Assembly: GCA_023388835.1 (NCBI GenBank) | Contig: JAEWFK010000064.1 | Coordinates: 1 to 13,645, forward strand | DNA: 13,645 nt | Direction: 5' to 3' | DNA from: Pseudomonadota bacterium | GTDB lineage: Bacteria > Pseudomonadota > Gammaproteobacteria > Burkholderiales > Burkholderiaceae_B | In this document: positions 1 to 6,471 of the stretch, piece after piece | Layout of the letters: each line of letters starts with the position of its first letter | Numbering within the stretch: the stretch's first letter is position 1 | The notes under the pieces: generated by a model | Told to the model about the DNA's origin: nothing | Databases searched by the model: none | Seen by the model: the letters and a program-made list of their open reading frames with translations, nothing else | Program-made: the position numbers and the translations under genes

Positions 1-933
1 CAGGCCGAACACGTTCAGTAAGCCGTAGGTGCTGGCCGCGTACATGCCGAAGGGGAATACGACCCCCCAATGCAAGGGTTCGTATTGAATGGGATAGCGC
101 ATGTAGATGTGACGCCAGAAGCCAAGCACCAGAAGCAGCGGTATCCACCATGTGCCGGCGGCCCAATACAGAAGGGTGAGTCCTTTCAAGAAAGGCAGGA
201 TGCCCGCAAGCAAAGGTGACTGCGGTGCATTGAAGATCAGCTGTGTGCCGGCCAGCGTTGAAATCGCCATGGCGCCCATGTTGATCCAGTACGACGGCGA
301 TAGATCGGCAGGCTTGAAACGCAGAAAAAGGTAGCGGAAAAAGATCAGCCCCATGATCCAGATGTATAGCAGTCCTCCCCAGAGCCACATGGAAAGCGCC
401 AGGAAATTCATGAGCGAAGCGCCGAGCCAGCCCTCATGATGTGCGAGCAGCCCGGCCAACACTGCGACCGATTGTGTCGCCACGATCGCCAACAGCCAGC
501 CGCCACTCAGAACGCGGGCCAGTTGCGGCTTCTTTGCACTAATGGTCAGGGCCGCGAAGATCGCGTACGTGAGAACAACCCATAAACCGGTACCAAATCC
601 CCATAGCAAGCCTCCCCACCGATAGTCGTGCAAAAGCACCACAAACTGGCTGCCAAGAATGTTCGAGCCTGCCACCATGGTAAAGAACCCAGGCGCACGC
701 GAATGATTCGCCATATCGCCAAAGAGTTGCTTGGTGTGGCGCACGGCACGCCATATCGTGAGCGCCCACAGCACGAGAAAAAAGACCAGATTGAACCCAA
801 ACAGGAGCCAGGGCACGATCCCCAGAGATAATTTATGCGCGGCAAGCGACACAATTCCGGTCGCCATCACCAAGCCGAAGCAAGCGGGCGACAATGTTTC
901 GAGATTCCAACTCTTTGTGGGTACGGCTTTCAT
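1..933 (-). CDS. TDT/SLAC1-family transporter (tellurite-resistance/dicarboxylate type), 3' end beyond window
   Basis: Translating the minus strand from ATG 933 gives 311 codons with no stop down to base 1, so the C-terminus is missing. The protein is strongly hydrophobic, with about eight to nine visible membrane segments. It begins MKAVPTKSWNLE and soon reaches FGLVMATGIVSLAA, the first-helix signature of the TDT (TehA / SLAC1 / Mae1) family. Near the window edge it has VVFPFGMYAAST, the late conserved helix of the same family. Members are inner-membrane channels or carriers for anions, dicarboxylates, sulfite or tellurite-related species; the substrate cannot be read from sequence. The start is uncertain. 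An in-frame ATG at 987 would add 18 residues (MSRRSDAPS...), and neither start has a good ribosome site. I chose 933 because it gives the usual short N-terminus. The gene lies 120 bases downstream of the ABC ATPase gene, with a probable terminator between them. Confidence 0.82.
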   Translation of the reverse strand, partial: MKAVPTKSWNLETLSPACFGLVMATGIVSLAAHKLSLGIVPWLLFGFNLVFFLVLWALTIWRAVRHTKQLFGDMANHSRAPGFFTMVAGSNILGSQFVVLLHDYRWGGLLWGFGTGLWVVLTYAIFAALTISAKKPQLARVLSGGWLLAIVATQSVAVLAGLLAHHEGWLGASLMNFLALSMWLWGGLLYIWIMGLIFFRYLFLRFKPADLSPSYWINMGAMAISTLAGTQLIFNAPQSPLLAGILPFLKGLTLLYWAAGTWWIPLLLVLGFWRHIYMRYPIQYEPLHWGVVFPFGMYAASTYGLLNVFGL

Positions 934-1008
934 ACGTGCACGCAAAGCCCAAGTCACTAAGGAGGGGGCGTCGCTCCTCCTGCTCATATTCTCGGCTGGG
1001 AAGTCATT

Positions 1009-1034
1009 AAAAAGGTCGATGAGCGAGGACCTCT
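1009..1034 (-). terminator. Probable weak rho-independent terminator after the ABC ATPase gene
   Basis: Reading the minus strand, AGGTC (1032-1028) and GACCT (1017-1013) form a 5-bp stem around a 10-base loop. Flanking A-T and G-T pairs can extend it to 7 bp, and it is followed directly by TTTT and then AA. It starts about 20 bases after the TGA of the ATP-binding protein. The stem is short, so it may be only partly effective. It would separate transcription of the ABC gene from the transporter downstream. Confidence 0.4.
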
Positions 1035-1053
1035 GAGGGCACCCCCGCCGCGC

Positions 1054-1674
1054 TCACTTCCCGGTCAGCGCAGCAACCTTGATCACCTTCGCCCCGCAGG
1101 CCTGCACCAGTTCCGTATCGTGACTGGCAAAAAGGACAACGCGGTCCTCTCCCCAGACCTTGAACTGTTCGGCCAACACAGCGCGGGCCCGGGCGTCCAG
1201 CCCATCGCTGGGCCCGTCCGCGACGATGACGGCCGGATCGCCCAGTACTGCGGCCGCCAGAAACACCTTGCGGCGTGTACCTGTCGACATCTGTTCGAAG
1301 CGCTTGTCCAGATGCGGCTTCAAACCTAATTCGTCAGCAAAGCCAAGTACGTCATCGCCAACTATCGTGTTTTTTTCGGAAGCGATTCGTTCGAGCAGCC
1401 CGTGCCCAGTCTGCGTGGGTAACGCAGAGCAATTATCCGGCACGTAGGCCAAGCGGGTTTTGACTTGAAGCGGCGTGTGCGCCATGGAGAGCCCGTCGAC
1501 CCAGATCTCTCCGGTGTCCGGCGTCATCACGCCGGCAATGATGCGCAGCAGGCTGGATTTCCCCGTGCTGTCTTCTTCGCAGAGCGCCACGCAGCCAGGC
1601 GGAAACGTATGTGTCAGCCCCTGGAAGATGAATTGGTCGCCAAAGCGCTTGCTGAGATTGTCGATCCGTAACAT
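1054..1674 (-). CDS. Stand-alone ABC-type ATP-binding protein with degenerate nucleotide-site motifs
   Basis: 206 aa, a single nucleotide-binding domain beginning MLRIDNLSKRFG, the usual strand and A-loop of ABC ATPases. The overall order is intact: Walker A region 33-41, Q-loop region near 77-81, signature region 129-133, Walker B with D-loop 149-160, H-loop His185 (LFASHD). Several key positions deviate. Walker A reads EEDSTGKSS (first Gly is Glu33, third-position Gly is Ser36). The Q-loop Gln is Asp80 (YVPD). The signature LSGGQ is MSTGT. Walker B ends ADGPSDGLD, so the catalytic Glu is Gly154. Lys39, Ser40, Asp153 and His185 remain, so nucleotide binding is possible but hydrolysis may be impaired. 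No permease gene adjoins it in the window. Size and the STGTRRK signature resemble CcmA/YxlF-like single-domain ATPases, but I would not assign a substrate. It lies between the flavin-reductase-like gene (119 bases upstream) and the TDT transporter. Confidence 0.8.
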   Translation of the reverse strand: MLRIDNLSKRFGDQFIFQGLTHTFPPGCVALCEEDSTGKSSLLRIIAGVMTPDTGEIWVDGLSMAHTPLQVKTRLAYVPDNCSALPTQTGHGLLERIASEKNTIVGDDVLGFADELGLKPHLDKRFEQMSTGTRRKVFLAAAVLGDPAVIVADGPSDGLDARARAVLAEQFKVWGEDRVVLFASHDTELVQACGAKVIKVAALTGK

Positions 1675-1793
1675 GCGGGGAAGTTTACAACGGCAGCTTG
1701 CCGACCTGGCTCAAAGGGACGCCGTTCCTCAGCGTAAGTTCTAGCAGCACCCGACTCACTGTGGTCTGCACATCGCCCCCGATTCTTTTACTC

Positions 1794-2429
1794 CTACGAG
1801 GATTTCCTCCGCCATTCCTCATATGGGGGGACCACGAGTTCAAAGTGATCGCTCGTGCGCACATAAAGCCTGCCGAACATTCGACCCACTGGCCGGTACT
1901 GGTCGGTATCAATGTAGTAAGTGACTGGGTCGAGCAGACCGTCCCGAACATGCATCATCACGATTTTTCCTATCACAATGTGCCTTCCTGGGCCTACCTG
2001 AATCAGCTCGAGCCGTTCGCATTCAAACGCGACCGGCGCTTCTGCAATGCGGTAAGGGCGTACGCAGCTTGACGGCGCCCACGTTAACCCAGCCTCTTCT
2101 ATCTCGTTGATGCCATTAGGAAAATCAATTGCACAAACGTTCATCGCTTCGGCCATGGGCTCGTCAACCATATGAACGACGAACTGACCATTTTGCAGGA
2201 TATTGACCGTTGTGTCCTTCAGCCCGCCGGTGTCGCGCTTGTTCTCCAGGGCCACCACCAGAACCGGGGGATTTTCTCCCATGGCATTGAAGAAACTGAA
2301 CGGAGCAGCATTATGATTGCCGCTGTCCGACCTCGTGGTGATGAGGGCGATCGGCCGGGGTACCACGGTGGAAGAAATCAGCTTGTACTGATCGGAAGGC
2401 GATAGATTGCCGATATCGACTTGCAACAC
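1794..2429 (-). CDS. Flavin-reductase-like domain protein (FMN-binding split barrel)
   Basis: 211 aa from the chosen GTG start. The sequence follows the DIM6/NTAB flavin-reductase-like family: an early STVVPRPIALITT strand (20-32), then NAAPFSFFNAMGENPPVLVVAL (40-61), a polar KDTTVNILQNGQFVVH segment (71-86), and later GKIVMMHVRD and YYIDTDQYRPVGRM. Such proteins bind FMN and often serve as NAD(P)H:flavin reductase partners of monooxygenases, although some have other flavin roles. Start choice: the frame is open back to an ATG at 2510, but that extension (MFIVLAFGEQ...) does not resemble the family and would run through the divergent promoter region. An AGGAG (2438-2434) sits 4 bases before GTG 2429 and 7 before TTG 2426; I used GTG, and TTG is equally possible. 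It is transcribed divergently from the LysR gene at 2619, so that regulator is its likely controller. No monooxygenase is visible nearby. Confidence 0.85.
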   Translation of the reverse strand: MLQVDIGNLSPSDQYKLISSTVVPRPIALITTRSDSGNHNAAPFSFFNAMGENPPVLVVALENKRDTGGLKDTTVNILQNGQFVVHMVDEPMAEAMNVCAIDFPNGINEIEEAGLTWAPSSCVRPYRIAEAPVAFECERLELIQVGPGRHIVIGKIVMMHVRDGLLDPVTYYIDTDQYRPVGRMFGRLYVRTSDHFELVVPPYEEWRRKSS

Positions 2430-2433
2430 GTTT

Positions 2434-2438
2434 CTCCT
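2434..2438 (-). promoter_or_regulatory. Ribosome binding site deciding the flavin-reductase start
   Basis: AGGAG on the minus strand, 4 bases before GTG and 7 before an adjacent in-frame TTG. It supports a non-ATG start and argues against the ATG at 2510, which has no such site. Confidence 0.6.
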
Positions 2439-2469
2439 GTCGTCGCGGTGCGCGCAAACATGCGAGGTC

Positions 2470-2537
2470 ACTATAATGCACTGTTCGCCAAAGGCTAAAA
2501 CTATAAACATATCAATCGGTTCAGTATCGCTATCAAC
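2470..2537. promoter_or_regulatory. Divergent promoter/operator region with short direct repeats
   Basis: This stretch lies between the flavin-reductase and LysR genes. ACTATAA occurs at 2470-2476 and again at 2500-2506, exactly 30 bases apart. TATCAA occurs at 2510-2515 and 2531-2536, exactly 21 bases apart, with a further TATC at 2525. Spacings of about two and three helical turns suit a LysR tetramer binding one face of the DNA. A candidate minus-strand -10 (TATAGT, 2475-2470) has only a poor -35 (TTAGCC) 17 bases upstream, as expected for an activated promoter. The operator assignment is inference. Confidence 0.35.
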
Positions 2538-2618
2538 GGCGGCTCAGATAGGGTCCGGCTGACATCCACTCAGCGTTTACGGGCTGGTAGACCGGCATGC
2601 TGAACCTGGAGAGACAGC

Positions 2619-3545
2619 ATGGAACTCCGCCAGTTACGCTACTTCGTTCGGATCGTTGAACTAGGGGGCATGGGAAGAGCAGCACTGGAGCTTGGCGTTG
2701 CTACTTCCGCGCTTAGTCAGCAGATCAACCGTCTGGAAAATGAACTGGGCGTCTCGTTGTTGACCCGCCAGTCCAAAGGAGCGGTTCCGACAGAGGCCGG
2801 TTCCGCCTTTTACCGGAAAGCTCAGTTGGTTCTGCGGCATGCCGATGATGCGGTCGGCGCCGCACAAGGGGCGACACTCACCGGTCGAGTCAGCATTGGG
2901 CTCACGCCCGCCACCGCCGCAGTATTGGGCGCAGCGCTATACCGTACGATGAAAGAGCGATATCCCGAGATCCGGCTTCATTTGGTTGAAGCCTTTTCAG
3001 GATTCCTTTCCACAATGCTGGAAACCCGCCAGCTCGACCTCGCCGTATTATTCCGGCCACCGACGACCAACAACGCCGACGCTACGCCAATATTGAGAGA
3101 GCGTTTGTTTGCCATCTGCAGTCCCGCTGCTCCTCATGCGTTTACCGGAGCGAGCGTGAAACTGGAACAGCTCGCCGACATTCCACTGATTCTCCCCAGC
3201 AGGGCGCATGGCTTGCGTGTGCTGCTGGAAGGGGCTTTCGCGCAATTGGGTTTGAGTCCGCGGGTCGCCGCCGAGGTCGACTCGCTTGGCATGCTGCTCG
3301 AAGCGGTACGGCTGGGCTACGGCGCGACCGTTCAGCAAAGTGCTGTTGCAGCACGTCCCCCTATTGCGGGGCTGAGCTTCGCACAGATCTCCGATACCAC
3401 TATTCGCCTACAGAACTTCCTCGTCAGTCTGCCTAAGGAAGAACTGTCGCCCGCCGCCCTGGGCGCCTACGAAGCCATACGCGACGTCGCCAGGACCATG
3501 ATCAACCAACGGCAATGGATCGGCGCGACGTTAAGCAATCCTTAA
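2619..3545 (+). CDS. LysR-family transcriptional regulator
   Basis: 308 aa, the normal LysR length. The N-terminal winged helix-turn-helix (about 1-60) opens MELRQLRYFVRIVELGG and carries the family signature region ALELGVATSALSQQINRLE (21-39) followed by LGVSLLTRQ. Residues from about 90 to the end form the periplasmic-binding-protein-like effector domain (GRVSIGLTPATAAVLG, then LDLAVLFRP). GGAGAG at 2608-2613 lies 5 bases before the ATG, which fixes the start. The GMGRAALELGVATSALSQQI pattern resembles the Nac/CynR-like subgroup seen beside aromatic and amine catabolism genes. It is divergent from the flavin-reductase-like gene and upstream of the Bug receptor operon, so it may control either or both. 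The effector is probably a small carboxylated compound, but that is not readable from sequence. Confidence 0.92.
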   Translation: MELRQLRYFVRIVELGGMGRAALELGVATSALSQQINRLENELGVSLLTRQSKGAVPTEAGSAFYRKAQLVLRHADDAVGAAQGATLTGRVSIGLTPATAAVLGAALYRTMKERYPEIRLHLVEAFSGFLSTMLETRQLDLAVLFRPPTTNNADATPILRERLFAICSPAAPHAFTGASVKLEQLADIPLILPSRAHGLRVLLEGAFAQLGLSPRVAAEVDSLGMLLEAVRLGYGATVQQSAVAARPPIAGLSFAQISDTTIRLQNFLVSLPKEELSPAALGAYEAIRDVARTMINQRQWIGATLSNP

Positions 3546-3667
3546 CACCCGCCCATGTTTCCAGACTGGTCAGTGTGGGTTCACCGCACTACAGTAAATA
3601 TGCGCCGTCTTGCAGTCCAGCCCTAGGGTGCAGAACGACGACCATAACTACACTCTGGGAGACACGT

Positions 3668-4645
3668 ATGATCTCGATCCGAGAATTGATCATGGCATGC
3701 TGCGTGACGTTGACGTGTGCAGGCGTGGCGGGGGCGGAAACCGGAAAAGATTTTCCTGCCAAGAATATCAACCTGGTGGTCGTATTCGGAGCAGGCGGCA
3801 CCAGCGATGCGGTAGCCAGAATCATTGCAGACCCGCTGGGTCAGGCATTGGGTACGCAGGTGGTGGTGGAGAACAAGCCCGGCGCAAGCGGAAACATTGG
3901 AGCTGCTTATGTGGCGCGCGCCGCTCCGGACGGCTACACCTTGCTGGCAGGCTTCCCGGGGCTCACGACTAATGGGGCGCTTTATAGCAAACTGAATTAC
4001 GACCCCGCCAAGGACTTTGCCCCGATTTCCCTTTTAGCCAGTGCACCCAATGTGATCGTGACTTACCCCAAGCTGCCGGTCAGTTCGCTCAGCGAGCTTC
4101 TGGAATACGCCGGCAAACAGCCCGATGGCTTGAATTTTGGTTCGGCCGGTGCGGGCGCTTCCTCGCATTTGGCAGGCGAGCTTCTGAAGGAGACCGCCGA
4201 CGTCAAGATGGTGCATGTACCGTATAAGGGTGGGGCCCCTGCCTTGGTGGATCTTGCCAGTGGCAGACTGGACGTAATGATCATTCCTTTGCCTGAAGCC
4301 ATTTCGCTCATCAATGGCGGTAAGGTGAAGGCCCTGGCGCTGGCGAGCGAACAGCGATCGCACCTGCTTCCCGATGTACCCACCACAAAAGAAGCCGGGC
4401 TTCCGGATTTCAAGGTCGGCTCGTGGTATGGATTGATGGCGCCCGCCGGCACGCCTCCAGCAGCACTCCGCAAGATCGGAGCGGCAGTCGACGAGGCATT
4501 GAAGTCCGACAAAGTCCGCGAGGCCTTCCTGGCGCAGGGCATTGAACTTGTGGGAAGCGACGCAGCGCAATTTGGTCAATTCCTGGAACAGGAAGAGGCA
4601 CGCTGGGCTCGTGTCATCAAGGCCAACAATATCCGCCTGGACTGA
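3668..4645 (+). CDS. Bug/TctC-family periplasmic tripartite tricarboxylate receptor
   Basis: 325 aa, the usual length for Bug receptors. Residues 1-23 form a Sec signal peptide (MISIRELIM, hydrophobic core, AGA before Glu24). The mature part has the family signatures INLVVVFGAGGTSDAVAR, VVENKPGASGNIGAAYVA, DGYTLL, HVPYKGGAPALVDLASG and a closing segment of LEQEEARWARVIKANNI type. Such proteins bind carboxylate-containing small molecules in the periplasm and feed TctA/TctB-type membrane proteins or act as sensors. The open frame extends back to 3515 inside the preceding LysR gene, but ATG 3668 has GGGAGA (3657-3662) 5 bases upstream and starts a perfect signal peptide. It is separated by 122 bases from the LysR gene, so it probably has its own promoter. 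It is followed only 3 bases later by the deacetylase-family gene, so it heads a three-gene operon. No TctA or TctB gene is in the window. Confidence 0.93.
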   Translation: MISIRELIMACCVTLTCAGVAGAETGKDFPAKNINLVVVFGAGGTSDAVARIIADPLGQALGTQVVVENKPGASGNIGAAYVARAAPDGYTLLAGFPGLTTNGALYSKLNYDPAKDFAPISLLASAPNVIVTYPKLPVSSLSELLEYAGKQPDGLNFGSAGAGASSHLAGELLKETADVKMVHVPYKGGAPALVDLASGRLDVMIIPLPEAISLINGGKVKALALASEQRSHLLPDVPTTKEAGLPDFKVGSWYGLMAPAGTPPAALRKIGAAVDEALKSDKVREAFLAQGIELVGSDAAQFGQFLEQEEARWARVIKANNIRLD

Positions 4646-4648
4646 AGG

Positions 4649-5578
4649 ATGATACGGACTCCAATGGAACTGAAAATGGGGCCGCTCGGCCCGCATGGGC
4701 GTTATCGTCATTCCTCGATCGTGGATCGTCCCGTTTACGAATGGCCGGGCGGAAAGCGGCTTGCCGTGCATTTCAGCTTGAACGTTGAGCATTTCCAATT
4801 CGGCCGGGGCATGGGGAATGATTACGCGGTGTCGCAGCCACAGCCGAATGTCCGCAGCTACGCCTGGCGCGATTATGGCAACCGCGTCGGCGTCTGGCGG
4901 TTGCTGGAACTGGGAGATGAGCTCAACCTTCCCTATGCTTTGTTGACCAACACAGACCTCTATGAATATTGCCCAGGCGTCGTGGATCCTTTCAGGGCCC
5001 GGGGCGACGAAATCGTGGCGCACGGCCGCAGCAACTCCGAGCGCCAGATCGATATGAGTTCGGAAGAGGAACAGGATTGCATCGAGGAGGCCACCCGTAC
5101 GATCACGGCTCATGAGGGTCATGCGCCTTCGGGTTGGCTCGCTCCCTACATCTGCCAGACTCACAATTCCCTGGATATCCTCAAGGCGGCCGGCTATCGC
5201 TATATGATGGACTGGCCGCTGGATGATCAGCCCGTCTGGTTTAAGACCAGGCACGGGCGGATACTGTCGGTGCCTTACGCTCATGATCTTAATGACTCAA
5301 TCGAATGCGTGACGCGGCGAACTCCCTCCCAGCTGTATTGCGATAACCTCATCGACCAGTTCGATGAAATGCTGAGGGAATCGGAGAAGCGACCGCTGGT
5401 GATGGGTATCGTGCTGCATAGCTTCGTCCTCGGGCAACCTTATCGGTTGCGCCAGTTCCGCAAGGTGGTCCAACATATCTGCCGCCATCGGGATGACATC
5501 TGGATCACCCACCCCGGCAAAATAGCCGACCATGTCGCGAGCCTCCCGGACGGAATCGTCCCGGGTAGCGAGGATTGA
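4649..5578 (+). CDS. PuuE-like polysaccharide-deacetylase-family hydrolase, copy 1
   Basis: 309 aa. The NodB-homology fold is recognisable but of the PuuE / cyclic-imide-hydrolase-like branch. The first-strand metal motif (normally TFDD) is FSLNVEHF (43-50), with Asn45 and Glu47. The usual H-x3-H motif is HGRSNSE (125-131), keeping only one histidine. GWLAPYICQ (162-170), MMDWPLDDQPVW (186-197) and LHSFVLGQPYRL (256-267) follow. Family members of this branch act on C-N bonds of cyclic amides, imides or ureides (metal-independent allantoinase PuuE is one) rather than on polysaccharides; the substrate here is unknown. No signal peptide, so cytoplasmic. Start: ATG 4649 sits on a weak AAGG. The ATGs at 4664 and 4676 also fit, and the paralogue at 7963-8856 aligns from about residue 11, which slightly favours a later start. 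Its stop abuts the next gene with no gap. It is a clear paralogue of copy 2. Confidence 0.88.
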   Translation: MIRTPMELKMGPLGPHGRYRHSSIVDRPVYEWPGGKRLAVHFSLNVEHFQFGRGMGNDYAVSQPQPNVRSYAWRDYGNRVGVWRLLELGDELNLPYALLTNTDLYEYCPGVVDPFRARGDEIVAHGRSNSERQIDMSSEEEQDCIEEATRTITAHEGHAPSGWLAPYICQTHNSLDILKAAGYRYMMDWPLDDQPVWFKTRHGRILSVPYAHDLNDSIECVTRRTPSQLYCDNLIDQFDEMLRESEKRPLVMGIVLHSFVLGQPYRLRQFRKVVQHICRHRDDIWITHPGKIADHVASLPDGIVPGSED

Positions 5579-6382
5579 ATGAAAATCTGGTACCAAAGCT
5601 TTACTCGTGCGTCGCTTTATCCCGCCTATAACAAGGCGCTCGGCGAGCTTATCGCAAGGCTCCAGGAGCCTTCCACACAGATAGACATACACAGCCTCGA
5701 GGAATCCGGCGGGCTTGCCAAGCAATACCATTATCTTGAGCACTTACAAACCACAGAGGTCCTGAAGAACGTCGAGAAGGCTGTTGAAGGCGGATACGAC
5801 GCCTTTGCAATTGGCCACTTCACTGACTCCGGCCTGCAGGCAGCGCGTGAAATCGCCCGCATCCCCGTTCTAGGATTGGGCGAATCCAGCATGCTGACCG
5901 CGTGCATGATGGGTCGCAAGTTCTCCCTCGTTGGAATCAACCCAAAGTCCTTGGCTTTTGTAGCCGAGAATGTTCATGCCTACGGCTTGTCTGATCGACT
6001 CGCTGGCGTGGCCGCCATGGTGTTCGATGAACCATCCGTCCTGGAACGCGGATTTGTCGACCTCAATTCTCGCGATCAGGTCATTGAATCATTTACGTTG
6101 GCAAGCAACCAGACCCTTGCCTCAGGAAGCGAAGTCATCATTCCGGCCGGCGGCATTGCAATGGCCATGCTCACACTGGCGGGCATCCATTCGATTGGTC
6201 GCGGCGCAAGCGTGCTGAACGGGATTGCGGCGCTCGTAAAATGCAGCGAAATGGCGGTGCACATGAACGAGTTCATGAAAGGCCATTTCACGAGCAAGCA
6301 GCTTAGTTATGCGCCGCCTACTCCAGCCGAAATGAAGACTATCAGGCAGTATCACGGCGCGGACATATATCGGTCTGTGTAG
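5579..6382 (+). CDS. Asp/Glu/hydantoin racemase superfamily protein lacking both catalytic cysteines
   Basis: 267 aa, full length. The start KIWYQSFTRASLYPAY and the two half-domains match the aspartate/glutamate/hydantoin racemase superfamily. In racemases and maleate isomerases, a cysteine sits in each half (typically IGCFGDPG and GCAGM contexts). Here the first reads AIGHFTDSG, with His80 at the cysteine position, and the second reads GSEVIIPAGGIA, with Gly191 there. The remaining fold motifs (VLGLGESS 97-104, GRKFSLVGI 112-120) are conserved and the frame is intact, so this is not a decayed gene. A two-base racemase mechanism is therefore unlikely; arylmalonate decarboxylase shows that the fold can do other chemistry with one cysteine, but this protein has neither. 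ATG follows directly after the TGA of the preceding gene, with GAGG (5570-5573) 5 bases upstream, implying translational coupling. Cytoplasmic. The reaction is unknown. Confidence 0.85.
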   Translation: MKIWYQSFTRASLYPAYNKALGELIARLQEPSTQIDIHSLEESGGLAKQYHYLEHLQTTEVLKNVEKAVEGGYDAFAIGHFTDSGLQAAREIARIPVLGLGESSMLTACMMGRKFSLVGINPKSLAFVAENVHAYGLSDRLAGVAAMVFDEPSVLERGFVDLNSRDQVIESFTLASNQTLASGSEVIIPAGGIAMAMLTLAGIHSIGRGASVLNGIAALVKCSEMAVHMNEFMKGHFTSKQLSYAPPTPAEMKTIRQYHGADIYRSV

Positions 6383-6460
6383 CGCAGTCCGGCATAAGGC
6401 CGGTCGACAATAACGAGGCTCGCCGTAAGCTGGCCTTGTTCCGTTGCTTCGCACATCTTG

Positions 6461-6464
6461 AAGG
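6461..6464 (+). promoter_or_regulatory. Ribosome binding site deciding the second LysR start
   Basis: AAGG 7 bases before ATG 6472. It supports that start over the in-frame ATG at 6436, which would add 12 residues (MFRCFAHLEGER) not typical of LysR N-termini. A 5-bp hairpin (CCGGC 6389-6393, GCCGG 6399-6403) lies in the 89-base gap before it but has no T-run. Confidence 0.5.
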
Positions 6465-6471
6465 TGAACGC

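Noticed and set aside
546..854. Minus-strand frame of 102 codons inside the TDT transporter region
   Set aside because: Overlaps the TDT reading frame in another phase; the TDT translation has clear family motifs and continuous membrane segments.
1691..1703. Hairpin CGGCA/TGCCG before the ABC gene as a terminator of the flavin-reductase gene
   Set aside because: Stem of only 5 bp with a 3-base loop and a mixed TTGTAAACTT tail; too weak to call.
2472..2477. Plus-strand TATAAT as a LysR promoter -10 element
   Set aside because: No acceptable -35 about 17 bases upstream, and it lies about 140 bases before the LysR start; more likely part of the operator or the divergent promoter.
3621..3628. 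CCCTAGGG palindrome upstream of the first Bug receptor as an operator
   Set aside because: A single 8-base palindrome without repeats or a clear promoter next to it; expected by chance at this scale.
3515..3667. Upstream extension of the first Bug receptor
   Set aside because: It overlaps the LysR gene, and ATG 3668 begins a typical signal peptide with an SD sequence.
4034..5284. Long minus-strand open frame of 416 codons opposite the Bug receptor and hydrolase copy 1
   Set aside because: The translation resembles no family and is antisense to two well-supported genes with strong motifs; such frames arise from codon bias in GC-rich genes.
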